The notes under the pieces: model-generated
What the model saw: the letters and a program-made list of their open reading frames with translations, nothing else
What the model was told of the DNA's origin: nothing
Database searches by the model: none
Origin: Chloroflexota bacterium
Lineage (GTDB): Bacteria; Chloroflexota; UBA11872; VXNJ01
Length of the DNA stretch: 64,000 nucleotides
Direction of reading: 5' to 3'
Assembly (NCBI GenBank): GCA_026707405.1
Contig: JAPOWW010000021.1
Span: 2,841-66,840 of the forward strand
Shown here: positions 26,618 to 35,769 of the stretch, in pieces
Layout of the letters: each line of letters starts with the position of its first letter
Position numbering within the stretch: the stretch's first letter is position 1
Translations under genes and position numbers: made by a program

Positions 26618-27505
26618 ATGCAAGCGTTGGCGCACCAGATTCTCTACCGGCTGTTGCTGGCATTCACACTGGTGTTGTCATGGGTTCCCGCCACATGGGT
26701 TGATGGCGGCGCCGAGTGGTTTGGTCGCCGGCTATACGGTTTGGGCGGACGACGCCAGCGCCAGCTTCGCGCCAATTTACGCATCGGCATAGGAACGCAG
26801 GCGACGGACGACGCGGTTGACGCGGCTGCGGCCGACGTTTATGCCTCATACGCCCGCTACATGGTCGAGTTCTTCACGCTGGCGTGGCCGGATCTATGGG
26901 GGCGTCATGCTCGCGTCAAGCCGGACACAGGGCCGCTGGAGGCCGCGCTTGCCAAAGGCGGCGGCGTCGTGCTGTTTTCCATCCACATGGGGAACTGGGA
27001 CCTGGGCGGATCGGAGTGCGCGCGGCGTTATGGTGGATTTCACAGCGTGGGGGAACAGGTTCGGCCACTGTGGCTCGGAATGCTGATGAACCGGATGCGG
27101 CGCACGGGCGGCATAAAACTGCATGAAGGCCGGGGAGCCGCTCGCGAACTATTGCGCGCCTTGCGGAAGGGCGAGGTGGTCGGGCTCGTTGCGGACCGGC
27201 TCATCGTCGGCCAAGGCGTCGAGGTCGATCTCTGCGGGCGCGCCGCCGTGCTTCCGGCGGGGCCGGTTTCGCTGGCGATCCGCACAGGGGCGCCATTCAT
27301 TCCGACGTGCATCGAGCGGGACAGAAACGGCAATTTGACGGTCGAATTCTGGCCCGCAGTCGATCTCTCCGACCTGGACCGCGGTCCTGCCGACGTCGCG
27401 AAGGGCGTCCAGCGGATGGCGGACCAGCTTACTTTGCTGATTCGGCGGGGCTATCGGAGCTGGTATGCGCTGCAACCTATATGGCGCGACGAGCCGGGCG
27501 AATGA
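26618..27505 (+). CDS. LpxL/HtrB-type lysophospholipid acyltransferase (PIM acyltransferase-like)
   Basis: A 295-residue protein with one N-terminal hydrophobic span (LLLAFTLVLSWVPATWV), the catalytic HxxxxD block VVLFSIHMGNWDLGG, GLVADRLIVGQGVEVDLCG and a late PFIPTCIERDRNG strand. This is the family of lipid A late acyltransferases and of phosphatidylinositol-mannoside acyltransferases. In an organism without obvious lipid A genes here, the glycolipid version is equally possible. It acts at the inner face of the cytoplasmic membrane. The stop is 3 bases before the next gene, so it is probably read through into the N-methylglutamate operon, though no functional link is known. Confidence 0.8.
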   Translation: MQALAHQILYRLLLAFTLVLSWVPATWVDGGAEWFGRRLYGLGGRRQRQLRANLRIGIGTQATDDAVDAAAADVYASYARYMVEFFTLAWPDLWGRHARVKPDTGPLEAALAKGGGVVLFSIHMGNWDLGGSECARRYGGFHSVGEQVRPLWLGMLMNRMRRTGGIKLHEGRGAARELLRALRKGEVVGLVADRLIVGQGVEVDLCGRAAVLPAGPVSLAIRTGAPFIPTCIERDRNGNLTVEFWPAVDLSDLDRGPADVAKGVQRMADQLTLLIRRGYRSWYALQPIWRDEPGE

Positions 27506-27508
27506 CAA

Positions 27509-28750
27509 TTGCCGTTTAGCCTTCTCAAACACGGCCTGTTCGGCCGGCAAGTTCCGAGGCGCATCATTCCGCCCGCCGCACCGCTGAAGAGCACCTACGA
27601 CGTGGTGATAATAGGCGCGGGGGCGCACGGACTCGCCGCCGCTTATTACCTGGCCAAGGATCATGGCGTCACAGACGTCGCCGTTCTCGACAAAGGGTAT
27701 CTGGGCGGCGGGAACACCGGCCGGAACACGGCGATAATCCGCGCCAACTACCTGACCCCGGAAGGCGTGCGTTTCTACGCGGAAGCGCTGGAGCTCTGGC
27801 GCGGATTGAGCAACGAATTCGGGTTCAACATTCTCTATTCCGAGCGCGGCCATCTGACTCTGGCCCATTCAGACTCCGCGATGCGGACAATGCGCTGGCG
27901 GGCCGAGGTCAACAAGCACCTGGGCGTGAACTCGGAGGTCGTATTTCCCGACGAAATCGAACGCATGGCTCCGGGAATCGATATCTCGCCCAATACGCGG
28001 TATCCAATTCTCGGGGCGCTGCACCACCCGCCCGGCGCGACGGCCCGGCACGACGCGGTCGCGTGGGGCTACGCGGCGGGCGCCTGTGAACGCGGCGTCG
28101 AGTTGCACATGAATACCGAGGTCCTGGATGTCTTGCAAAGCAATGGCCGGGTAACCGGAGTCGAGACCAATCGCGGAAGGATTCGATGCCGCCAGGCATT
28201 ACAGGCCGTGGCGGGATCTAGCTCGGTTGTTGCGGCCATGGCCGGATTCAGACTGCCCATCCATACCGTCCCGCTACAGGCGTGTGTGTCGCTGCCGCTC
28301 AAACCGTTCCTCGATCCGATCATTGTTTCCGGCAGCCTGCACACCTACATCTGGCAAACGTCGCGGGGCGAACTGGTGATTGGCGGCGCGACCGATCCCT
28401 ACGGCCTCTACGCGAGCCGTTCAAGTCTCGAATTCAAGGAAGGCTTGATGGCCAACACGCTCGAACTGTTCCCGTTTCTTTCCGAAGTGACCGTCTTGCG
28501 GCAATGGGCGGGGATTTGCGACATGACTCCCGACTTCAGCCCCGTGATGGGCGAAACGCCTTTGGAGAACTACTACATCGACTCAGGATGGGGTACCTGG
28601 GGGTTCAAGGCTACTCCCGTTTGCGGTCGACGGATGGCCGAAACGCTCGCCACGGGGCGCGTGCCCGAGATCCTGAGGCCGTTTCGGCTCAGCCGGTTCG
28701 CCGAGTTCGAACAGGTTGGCGAAAAAGGCGCGGCGTCGGTGGGCCATTGA
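27509..28750 (+). CDS. mgdA: N-methylglutamate dehydrogenase subunit A (SoxB-like flavoprotein)
   Basis: A 413-residue DAO-family flavoprotein from TTG 27509. It has the FAD-binding YDVVIIGAGAHGLAAAYYLA, the SoxB hallmark GNTGRNTAIIRANYLTPEG, and GATARHDAVAWGYA, where His181 is the position that carries covalent FMN in heterotetrameric sarcosine oxidase. It ends with WAGICDMTPDFSPVMGETPL. With the next three genes it forms the four-subunit dehydrogenase that oxidises N-methylglutamate to glutamate and passes the methyl carbon to tetrahydrofolate as a one-carbon unit. By itself it could be called sarcosine oxidase beta; the adjoining mgsABC and gmaS genes decide for N-methylglutamate. Confidence 0.88.
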   Translation: MPFSLLKHGLFGRQVPRRIIPPAAPLKSTYDVVIIGAGAHGLAAAYYLAKDHGVTDVAVLDKGYLGGGNTGRNTAIIRANYLTPEGVRFYAEALELWRGLSNEFGFNILYSERGHLTLAHSDSAMRTMRWRAEVNKHLGVNSEVVFPDEIERMAPGIDISPNTRYPILGALHHPPGATARHDAVAWGYAAGACERGVELHMNTEVLDVLQSNGRVTGVETNRGRIRCRQALQAVAGSSSVVAAMAGFRLPIHTVPLQACVSLPLKPFLDPIIVSGSLHTYIWQTSRGELVIGGATDPYGLYASRSSLEFKEGLMANTLELFPFLSEVTVLRQWAGICDMTPDFSPVMGETPLENYYIDSGWGTWGFKATPVCGRRMAETLATGRVPEILRPFRLSRFAEFEQVGEKGAASVGH

Positions 28751-28760
28751 GGATGCGGCC

Positions 28761-29057
28761 TTGAAGATCATGCCCTGCCCGCTGAACGGCCCTCGCAACA
28801 TCAGCGAGTTCGTCTGCCAGGGCGAAGTCGAAATCGAGCCGGACCCGGCCACGGCGAGCGACCGCGACTGGGCCGACCACCTCTTCATGCTCGATAACGA
28901 GGCGGGGGTTGTGCGCGAGTGGTGGTACCACGTGCCGACGAGCTACTGGTTCATCGCCGAGCGCAATACCGTCACCGACGAAATCGTTCGCACCTACCCG
29001 ACCGAAGAACTGATCGAACGAGGGGGACATCCCGCGGATTTCGAGTCGAAATCTTGA
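28761..29057 (+). CDS. mgdB: N-methylglutamate dehydrogenase subunit B (SoxD-like)
   Basis: TTG 28761 has GAGG 8 bases upstream and gives a 98-residue protein; the longer frame that opens inside mgdA is not used. It begins KIMPCPLNGPRNISEFVCQG and continues DRDWADHLFMLDNEAG and REWWYHVPTSYWF. In classical SoxD the first block is CPxCGPR and the later block contains a further Cys, together binding zinc. Here the second Cys is Asn and the late motif has no Cys, so the zinc site is probably absent. The LNGPRN variant is one I associate with methylamine-cluster homologues. It overlaps the start of mgdC by 4 bases. Confidence 0.8.
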   Translation: MKIMPCPLNGPRNISEFVCQGEVEIEPDPATASDRDWADHLFMLDNEAGVVREWWYHVPTSYWFIAERNTVTDEIVRTYPTEELIERGGHPADFESKS

Positions 29058-31960
29058 GCGGGGGAGCCAGTCGACTGCCCGCGCCTTGGGGCGCTTATAT
29101 CGACCGCGATAGAACGGTGCGGTTCTCGTTCGAGGGGCGTGAGATCGAAGGCTTCGCCGGGGACACGATAGCCAGCGCGCTGGCCGCGAACGGAATACGG
29201 TTGCTTTCCCGATCGTTCAAGTATCACCGTCCGCGCGGGTCGACGAGCATGTCGGGCGACGACGGGGGCGGGCTCGTTCAGGTCGGCGACGAGCCGAACG
29301 TGTTGGCCGACGTGCGTGAAGTCGAGCCTGGAATGACGGTCGTCGGGCAGAACTACATCGGCAGTCTGGAATCGGACCAGGCTTCGATTCTGGAGCGGTT
29401 CAAACCGTTTCTGCCGGTGGGTTTCTACTACAAGGCGTTCTTCAGACCGCGTGGCATCTGGAACTATTGGGAGAAGCTGATCCGGCAAACGGCCGGTCTG
29501 GGGCGGGTGGATCCTGATACTCCCAGGCGTTATTACGACAAGACCTATGAGTTCTGCGACGTGGCGGTGATCGGAGCGGGTCCGGCGGGGCTGGCGGCGG
29601 CTGCCGAAGCCGCGGAATCTGGCGCGGACGTGCTGCTGGTCGAGCGCGAACCGGACCTTGGAGGATCGCTCGCGTTTCAACGCTTCGACCCCGACGCATT
29701 CGGGGCGGAGCGGACTCTGTGCCGACTTCGAGAGCGCGTCGCGGGCCAGTCGAACCTGCGGGTGATGACGAATGCCGTGTGCACCGGCTGGTTTGCCGAC
29801 AACTGGCTGTCGATCATCAGCGGAAACAGGCTGCACAAGCTCCGCGCCCGGTCGGTCGTGGCCTGCACCGGGGTCCTGGAGCAACCGCCGCTTTTTCGCG
29901 CGAACGACCTGCCGGGCATCATGTTCGGGGGCGCGGCCCAGAGGCTGATAAGGAGCTACGGGGTCAAGCCCGGACGGCGGGCGGTCGTGTTCACTTCGAG
30001 CGGCGACGGTTACGGGGTGGCGCTTGATCTGGACGATAGCGGCGTTGACGTGGCCGCGATTGTCGATCCCGGAAGCGCGTCGAGCGGTGATTCGCTGACC
30101 CTTGCGGCCAGGGATCGGGGCATCCGTGTGATTCAGGGCTGCGCCGTCGCCGAGGCTGTTCCGCGTCCCGACAAGCTCAATGTCGCGGCCGTTCTGGTCG
30201 GCCCGGTAAGCGGTTCGGACTTCATTGCGGACGACCGGGAGCGAATCGACTGCGACCTGCTGTGCGTTTCGACCGCAACGGCTCCCGCCGCCAGTCTGTT
30301 GTGCCAGGCAGGAGCGAGGTTGCAACTGAGCGAATCTTCCGGTTCGTTCGAGGTGACATCGATTCCGCCAAACGCGTTTGCCGCAGGTTCCGTGAACGGG
30401 TTCTTCGATCTCGACGCCGTGATCGAGGACGGCCAGCGCGCCGGTATGTCGGCGGCACATACCGGTGACGAGACCGCGCCGGCCGCAGTTGAGCGGGAGC
30501 GCGGCCAAACGCGCCGCTACTGGTTCGGCACGGAGCATCCAGACGGCCTCGACTTTGTCGACTTTGACGAGGACGTGACCGCCCACGACGTTTGCGACGC
30601 AATAGCCGAGGGTTTTGAAGACATAGAACTCTTGAAGCGTTATACGGCGATGGGGATGGGGCCGAGTCAGGGCAGGCAGTCGGCGCTCGGGGCGGCCCGG
30701 CTCGTTGCCCGGGTGACCGGCCGTCCTCTGTCGGAGGTTGGCGCGACGACAAGCCGCCCACCCGCATTTCCGGAGAAATTCGGCCACCTCGCCGGACGCG
30801 CCTTCAAGCCCGTGCGGCGCACCGCGCTACATCACCGTCACGTTGAGTTGGGCGCGCAGATCATGACTTCGGGACTGTGGCTGCGCCCAGCCTATTACGG
30901 TCCCGAACATGCTCGCGCTCAACTCATTAATGAGGAAGTCCGGGCCGTGCGGACCGGAGTCGGGGTCATCGATGTTTCGACCCTCGGTGGATTCGAGATT
31001 CGCGGTCCCGACGCGGCGGAATTCCTCAACCGGATGTACACGTTGTCGTATCACCGGCTAAGGGTGGGACGCGTTCGATACGCGATGGTCTTGGACGACG
31101 CGGGGGTGGTGGTCGACGATGGCGTCGCCGCGCGTCTTGCAAGGAACCACTTCTATGTCACCGCCAGCACCACGGGCGCGGAAGAGATGTACCCCGCGCT
31201 GCTCTGGCGGCAGGCGCAGTGGCGTCTGGATGTCGATATCTCGGACGTGACCTCGTCCACCTGTGCATTCAATCTCGCAGGTCCGCGCTCGCGCGCCGTG
31301 CTAGAAAAGCTGGCTTCGGATATCGATTTTTCCCGGGCGGCCTTCCCGTACATGGCCGTAAGAGTTGGCAGGCTTGGTGGAATCCCCGTTCGAGTCTTGC
31401 GGATCGGGTTCGTGGGCGAGCTGGGCTACGAGATACACGTGCCATCGGCGCAGGCCGAGGCCCTTTGGGACACGCTGATGGAGGCCGGAGACGAATTCGG
31501 CATCCGTCCGTTTGCCGTCGAGGCCCAGCGAGTGCTCAGGCTGGAGAAGGGGCACGTCATAGTCGGACAAGATACCGACGGCCTGACCAACCCGCTTGAG
31601 GCCGACATGGGCTGGGCGCTCGGGCGGCGCAAGCGCTACTACGTGGGTAAACGATCCATCGAGATCGCAGCCGCCAAGGGCATCGCGCGCAGGCTGGTCG
31701 GATACCGGCTCGTCGGCTCAGTAGGCACCGTTCCTGAAGAGGGCTGTCTGGTTATACGCCGGGGCGAGATCGTGGGACGGTTAACGTCGTCGGCGTGGTC
31801 GCCGACGTTGGGTCGGACGATAGGGCTGGCGTACGTGGCTCCCGATCAAGCCGCCGCAGGACACGTTTTCGATATCAAGGCCCAAGACGGCCGCATGGTG
31901 CGCGCCGAGGTCGCGGCGCTGCCGTTCTACGATCCCGGCAACACCAGGCAGGGGCTATAA
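29054..31960 (+). CDS. mgdC: N-methylglutamate dehydrogenase subunit C (SoxA-like)
   Basis: The TTG at 29054 overlaps the mgdB stop and gives 968 residues, the usual length of sarcosine oxidase alpha subunits. Domain order: N-terminal ferredoxin-like fold (RFSFEGREIEGFAGDTIASA, then SFKYHRPRGS), a NAD/FAD-binding domain (VAVIGAGPAGLAAAAEAAES, near 180), a second dinucleotide region, and a C-terminal aminomethyltransferase (GcvT) pair from about residue 600 (INEEVRAVRTGVGVIDVSTL, FLNRMYTLSYHRLRVGRVRY, VGELGYEIHVPS). The GcvT part binds tetrahydrofolate and captures the methyl carbon as methylene-THF. A long open frame on the opposite strand is a compositional shadow. Confidence 0.88.
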   Translation: MSGGASRLPAPWGAYIDRDRTVRFSFEGREIEGFAGDTIASALAANGIRLLSRSFKYHRPRGSTSMSGDDGGGLVQVGDEPNVLADVREVEPGMTVVGQNYIGSLESDQASILERFKPFLPVGFYYKAFFRPRGIWNYWEKLIRQTAGLGRVDPDTPRRYYDKTYEFCDVAVIGAGPAGLAAAAEAAESGADVLLVEREPDLGGSLAFQRFDPDAFGAERTLCRLRERVAGQSNLRVMTNAVCTGWFADNWLSIISGNRLHKLRARSVVACTGVLEQPPLFRANDLPGIMFGGAAQRLIRSYGVKPGRRAVVFTSSGDGYGVALDLDDSGVDVAAIVDPGSASSGDSLTLAARDRGIRVIQGCAVAEAVPRPDKLNVAAVLVGPVSGSDFIADDRERIDCDLLCVSTATAPAASLLCQAGARLQLSESSGSFEVTSIPPNAFAAGSVNGFFDLDAVIEDGQRAGMSAAHTGDETAPAAVERERGQTRRYWFGTEHPDGLDFVDFDEDVTAHDVCDAIAEGFEDIELLKRYTAMGMGPSQGRQSALGAARLVARVTGRPLSEVGATTSRPPAFPEKFGHLAGRAFKPVRRTALHHRHVELGAQIMTSGLWLRPAYYGPEHARAQLINEEVRAVRTGVGVIDVSTLGGFEIRGPDAAEFLNRMYTLSYHRLRVGRVRYAMVLDDAGVVVDDGVAARLARNHFYVTASTTGAEEMYPALLWRQAQWRLDVDISDVTSSTCAFNLAGPRSRAVLEKLASDIDFSRAAFPYMAVRVGRLGGIPVRVLRIGFVGELGYEIHVPSAQAEALWDTLMEAGDEFGIRPFAVEAQRVLRLEKGHVIVGQDTDGLTNPLEADMGWALGRRKRYYVGKRSIEIAAAKGIARRLVGYRLVGSVGTVPEEGCLVIRRGEIVGRLTSSAWSPTLGRTIGLAYVAPDQAAAGHVFDIKAQDGRMVRAEVAALPFYDPGNTRQGL

Positions 31961-31962
31961 CC

Positions 31963-32694
31963 GTGCCGGAATCCGACCAATTGAGTGTACGTCCGGCGGC
32001 GTTCGCCCGCCGCAGCTTCGTGTACCGGCGGCTGGAGTCGGCGGGAGCCTGGTTTGCCGAAATAGGCGGAGCGGCCGTGGCGGCACGCTTCGGCGACACC
32101 GCCTCCGAGGTCGAAACGGCTCGGCGGCTCGGGCTTGCCGATCTTTCGCCGCTGCCGCGAGTGGGGTTCAAGGGCGCGGGCGCCATGGACTGGCTGGCGG
32201 AGCGCGGCGTGACTATCGATGGATCGAGACCCAACTGGTCGTGGCGGCAGGGTGACGGCTCACTGGCGATCGCGCGATCCAACACTGAATCGCTGATTCT
32301 GAGCAACCTCTCCGGCAACCGCTACCTGTGCGACCGCCTGGAGTCGGAGTCCAACGAAGGGATGGAGGCGCGGGTCTACGTATTGCCGCGCTATGACGGT
32401 CTGTTCTGGTTCGCGCTTACCGGCTCTTGCGCCGTTGCCTGCATGGCCAAGGTATGCGGCGTAGACCTCAGGCCTTCGTCGTTCGTCGACGGGGCAGTGG
32501 CGCAGACATCGGTGGCCGGTCTGACGACCACGGTCGTCCGCTGCGACATTGGCATCGAGAACGCGTTCTATCTTCTCGGAGACAGCGCCTCGGCGGAGTT
32601 TTTCTGGGACGCGCTGCTGGATGCGATGCGTGAATTCCGGGGGGACGCGGTCGGGTTGTGGTCGCTTCAGGCCCTTCAGGCTGAAGTCAAGTAA
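31963..32694 (+). CDS. mgdD: N-methylglutamate dehydrogenase subunit D (SoxG-like)
   Basis: GTG 31963, two bases after the mgdC stop, gives 243 residues. The sequence is a divergent GcvT-like small subunit: a LADLSPLPRVGFKGAGAMDWL block, LSNLSGNRYLCDRL, RYDGLFWFALTGSCA and a tail with CDIGIENAFYLLGDSAS. SoxG-type gamma subunits are poorly conserved, usually about 190-210 residues, and are recognised mainly by position and these faint GcvT features. This one is slightly long. It completes the mgdABCD order. Confidence 0.72.
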   Translation: MPESDQLSVRPAAFARRSFVYRRLESAGAWFAEIGGAAVAARFGDTASEVETARRLGLADLSPLPRVGFKGAGAMDWLAERGVTIDGSRPNWSWRQGDGSLAIARSNTESLILSNLSGNRYLCDRLESESNEGMEARVYVLPRYDGLFWFALTGSCAVACMAKVCGVDLRPSSFVDGAVAQTSVAGLTTTVVRCDIGIENAFYLLGDSASAEFFWDALLDAMREFRGDAVGLWSLQALQAEVK

Positions 32695-32743
32695 CATCGT
32701 GAGCGCCAAACTCACCGACCCGGCTTCAGGGACGTAAGAAAAA

Positions 32744-33643
32744 ATGTGTGGGATCGTCGGTCTGTTTCTCAAGGACGAGAGCCTTCAATCGGAGCTTGGC
32801 TCGCTGGTCGAGTCGATGCTTTCCGAGATGGGCGACCGCGGCCCTGACAGCGCCGGGTTCGCCATCTACAGAGATCCAGTAGACGAGGGCGAGGTCAAGA
32901 TCACCCTTTCGTCCCCCGAGGACGACTATGCGTGGGACGATCTGGCCGCGAGCATGGAGTCCGACCTTACGGTTTCGGTGCGACTGGAGACCTATTGGAA
33001 TCACGCCGTGCTCGCGGTTCGCGGGGACGAGCGCGCCGTACTGGACTGGTTGCGAAGTCAACGCCCCGAGGTGCGCGTCACCAGCGCCGGAACCGACATC
33101 GAGATATTCAAGGAACAGGGCACGCCGGAGGAAGTCTCGGACCGGTTCGGACTCGCGGAATTCCAGGGCTCGCACGCGTTGGGTCACACGCGAATGGCCA
33201 CTGAAAGCGCCGTCACTACCGAGCACTCGCACCCGTTCTCGACCGGCCGCGATCTCTGTCTTGTGCATAACGGCTCGCTTTCCAACCACAACCGCCTGCG
33301 CCGGAAACTGGAGCGGCACGGGATAACGTTCGAGACTGACAATGACAGCGAGGTGGCCGCGGGTTTTTTCACTATGAAGCTGAGCCAGGGGCTCGATCTC
33401 GAAGAGGCGCTGAAGGATGGTCTCGAAGAGCTTGACGGCTTCTATACGTTCGCAATCGGCACCAAAGACGGGTTCGCGGTCCTGCGCGACAGCTTCGCCT
33501 GTAAGCCGGCGGTGCTGGCCGAGACGGACCGCTGGGTCGCGATGGCGTCCGAGTACCGCGCGCTTGATCACCTGCCTGGCGCGTCGCAGGCGAGGATATG
33601 GGAGCCCGAACCGGCGGTCGTCTATACGTGGAGCCGCGCCTAG
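32744..33643 (+). CDS. mgsA: N-methylglutamate synthase subunit A (class II glutamine amidotransferase, GlxB-like)
   Basis: A 299-residue Ntn hydrolase beginning MCGIVGLFLKDE, in which Cys2 becomes the N-terminal nucleophile after Met removal. Later blocks are typical of class II amidotransferases: MGDRGPDSAGFAIY, LGHTRMATESAVTTEHSHPF, LVHNGSLSNHNRLR and DNDSEVAAGFF. In N-methylglutamate synthase this domain handles gamma-glutamylmethylamide, releasing methylamine to the synthase site in place of ammonia. The synthase is the split counterpart of glutamate synthase, with the three parts on separate polypeptides. A 49-base gap separates it from mgdD. Confidence 0.88.
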   Translation: MCGIVGLFLKDESLQSELGSLVESMLSEMGDRGPDSAGFAIYRDPVDEGEVKITLSSPEDDYAWDDLAASMESDLTVSVRLETYWNHAVLAVRGDERAVLDWLRSQRPEVRVTSAGTDIEIFKEQGTPEEVSDRFGLAEFQGSHALGHTRMATESAVTTEHSHPFSTGRDLCLVHNGSLSNHNRLRRKLERHGITFETDNDSEVAAGFFTMKLSQGLDLEEALKDGLEELDGFYTFAIGTKDGFAVLRDSFACKPAVLAETDRWVAMASEYRALDHLPGASQARIWEPEPAVVYTWSRA

Positions 33644-34330
33644 GTGTGGGTTGACGTCGATCTCGAAGCCGTGGGAGTGCGGGGACTCAACGAGCGTCTG
33701 CACGCGATTTCGGCCGGGGTGACGGATGCGCGGTGGCGCATCAGGAATCCGCACGGCCTGCATAACATCGCGGTTGGGGCCGACTCGCCGGTCTCGCTGT
33801 TAATCGAGGGACACGTCGGCTACTACTGCGCGGGCATGAACAAGCTCGCCAATATCACCGTGGCCGGACACGCGGGGGTGGGGCTGGCCGAGAACATGAT
33901 GTCCGGCGTGGTGCGAGTTCAAGGCAATGCCAGCTCGTCGGCTGGCGCGACCGGACGCGGCGGGCTGCTGGTCATAGAGGGCGACGCCAGCTCGCGCTGC
34001 GGCATTTCCATGAAAGGAATCGACATCGTCGTGGGCGGCTCGGTGGGGCACATGAGCGCGTTCATGGCCCAGGCTGGACGCCTAATCGTGTGCGGCGACG
34101 CGGGTCCCGGACTGGGTGACTCGATCTACGAGGCCGAGATTTTCGTGCGCGGATCGGCGGACGATCTCGGGGCCGACTGCATAGTCAAGGAAATGTCACG
34201 GGAGCAGCGCGAGGGACTTGTGAGCCTTCTTCAACGCGCCGGGTTCGATCACGATCCTTCGGACTTCAGGCTCTACGGATCGGCCAGGAACCTGTACAAC
34301 TTTCACATAGACAACGCGGCCAGCTACTGA
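33644..34330 (+). CDS. mgsB: N-methylglutamate synthase subunit B (GXGXG domain, GlxC-like)
   Basis: A 228-residue protein from a GTG directly after the mgsA stop. It is a right-handed beta-helix of the glutamate synthase C-terminal type: repeated G-x-x-G-x-G turns in VAGHAGVGLAENMMSGVVRV, GGLLVIEGDASSRCGISMKG, IVVGGSVGHMSAFMAQAGRL and CGDAGPGLGDSIYEAEIFV. It joins the amidotransferase and synthase sites structurally. Its last base is shared with the ATG of mgsC (TGATG), so translation is coupled. Confidence 0.9.
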   Translation: MWVDVDLEAVGVRGLNERLHAISAGVTDARWRIRNPHGLHNIAVGADSPVSLLIEGHVGYYCAGMNKLANITVAGHAGVGLAENMMSGVVRVQGNASSSAGATGRGGLLVIEGDASSRCGISMKGIDIVVGGSVGHMSAFMAQAGRLIVCGDAGPGLGDSIYEAEIFVRGSADDLGADCIVKEMSREQREGLVSLLQRAGFDHDPSDFRLYGSARNLYNFHIDNAASY

Positions 34331-35667
34331 TGACCGATATAGGCATCAACCCCGACCAGATCGATTTGGCCGAGTACCGGCAGTCGGCGACGTTTCCTCC
34401 CAACGTCATAGCCGAGATTCAGCGCGCCGCCGACCAGGGTATCTACGAGATTCGCGGATGGGGCCCGAAGCGCAAGCTGCCCACCTTCGACGACCTTGCA
34501 TTCCTTGGAGCGTCGCTGTCCCGGTATCCGCTAGAGGGTTACCGCGAGAAATGCGACACCGACGTGGTTCTGGGATCGCGGTTTGCGAAGAAACCGCTTC
34601 ACTTGAAGATCCCGATCACCATCGCCGGGATGAGCTTCGGGGCGATCAGCTCGAACGCCAAGCGCGCCCTGGGCCACGCCGCCACCGCCATGGGTACCGC
34701 CACCACGACCGGCGATGGGGGAATGACGCACGAAGAGCGCGAGTCGTCGGAGACGCTGGTTTACCAGGTGCTGCCGTCGCGTTACGGGGTGGATCCCGAC
34801 CATCTGCGGGCCTGCGACGCGGTCGAGATCGTAATCGGTCAGGGCGCGAAGCCGGGCGGAGGCGGGATGCTGCTTGGGCTGAAAGTCTCCGAGCGGGTCG
34901 CTGCGATGCGCACGCTGCCCGAAGGCATAGACCAGCGAAGCGCCTGCCGGCATCCCGACTGGACCGGCCCGGACGATTTGACAATCAAGATCCAGGAGCT
35001 GCGCGAGATCACCGATTACGAGAAGCCTATCTTCGTCAAGATGGCCGCGACCAGGGTCCGGTTCGATGTCCAACTGGCTGTGAAGGCGGGGGCCGACGTG
35101 GTGGTGCTCGACGGTATGCAGGGCGGGACCGGGGCGACGCAGGACGTGTTCATAGAGCATGTCGGCGTTCCGACGCTGGCCGCCGTCCGGGAAGCCGTCG
35201 AGGCTCTGGAAGAGCTGGACATGCACCGCAAGGTCCAGCTCATCGTTTCGGGCGGGATTCGCTCGGGACCCGACGTCGCGAAGGCCCTCGCGATGGGGGC
35301 CGACGCCGTATCGCTCGGGACCGCCGTCCTGATCGCGCTCAACTGCAACCGCAACATTTACGTCGAGGACTACGCGGCGCTGGGGACCAAGCCGGGGTTT
35401 TGCCACAACTGCCACACGGGCAGATGCCCCGTGGGCATAACCACGCAGGACCCCGAGCTGGAGAAGCGACTGGAGCCGGATGCCGCAGCCCGCCGGGTGA
35501 GGAACTATCTCTCAACTCTGACACTCGAAACCCAGACGCTGGCGCGCGCATGTGGGAAGTCGCACGTACACAACCTTGAGCCGGAAGACCTGGTGGCGCT
35601 GACCGTAGAGGCCGCGGCCATGGCGGGAGTGCCGCTGGCCGGAACTAGCTGGATTCCCGGCCGGTAG
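34330..35667 (+). CDS. mgsC: N-methylglutamate synthase subunit C (FMN glutamate synthase domain, GlxD-like)
   Basis: 445 residues forming the FMN-binding TIM barrel of glutamate synthase. Visible blocks: ITIAGMSFGAISSNAKRALG, TTTGDGGMTHEERESS, IGQGAKPGGGGMLLGLKV, VVLDGMQGGTGATQDVFIEH and GGIRSGPDVAKALAMGAD. A Cys cluster, CHNCHTGRCPVG, is the site that binds a 3Fe-4S cluster in glutamate synthase. It combines 2-oxoglutarate with methylamine to make N-methylglutamate. Together with mgsA and mgsB it forms the full synthase. Confidence 0.9.
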   Translation: MTDIGINPDQIDLAEYRQSATFPPNVIAEIQRAADQGIYEIRGWGPKRKLPTFDDLAFLGASLSRYPLEGYREKCDTDVVLGSRFAKKPLHLKIPITIAGMSFGAISSNAKRALGHAATAMGTATTTGDGGMTHEERESSETLVYQVLPSRYGVDPDHLRACDAVEIVIGQGAKPGGGGMLLGLKVSERVAAMRTLPEGIDQRSACRHPDWTGPDDLTIKIQELREITDYEKPIFVKMAATRVRFDVQLAVKAGADVVVLDGMQGGTGATQDVFIEHVGVPTLAAVREAVEALEELDMHRKVQLIVSGGIRSGPDVAKALAMGADAVSLGTAVLIALNCNRNIYVEDYAALGTKPGFCHNCHTGRCPVGITTQDPELEKRLEPDAAARRVRNYLSTLTLETQTLARACGKSHVHNLEPEDLVALTVEAAAMAGVPLAGTSWIPGR

Positions 35668-35769
35668 CGCCAACTCCCAGACCCGAATATGCGCTCCGGT
35701 CGTCTCTCGCGGATTACCTATAAACTGCTAGCCCGACGGGGCGCGTGAGTATTTGCAAGAGGGGATGAG

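Noticed and set aside
28994..30787. Long open frame on the complement of mgdC
   Set aside because: It is rich in Arg, Pro and His with no family motif, and lies antisense to a clear SoxA-type gene in high-G+C DNA; a compositional shadow.
27509..32694. Annotation as heterotetrameric sarcosine oxidase soxBDAG
   Set aside because: The subunits fit by family, but immediate mgsABC and gmaS neighbours define the N-methylglutamate pathway, so that name is preferred.
32726..33763. 345-codon complement frame over mgsA
   Set aside because: The plus strand encodes a class II amidotransferase with Cys2 and all its blocks; the antisense frame is incidental.
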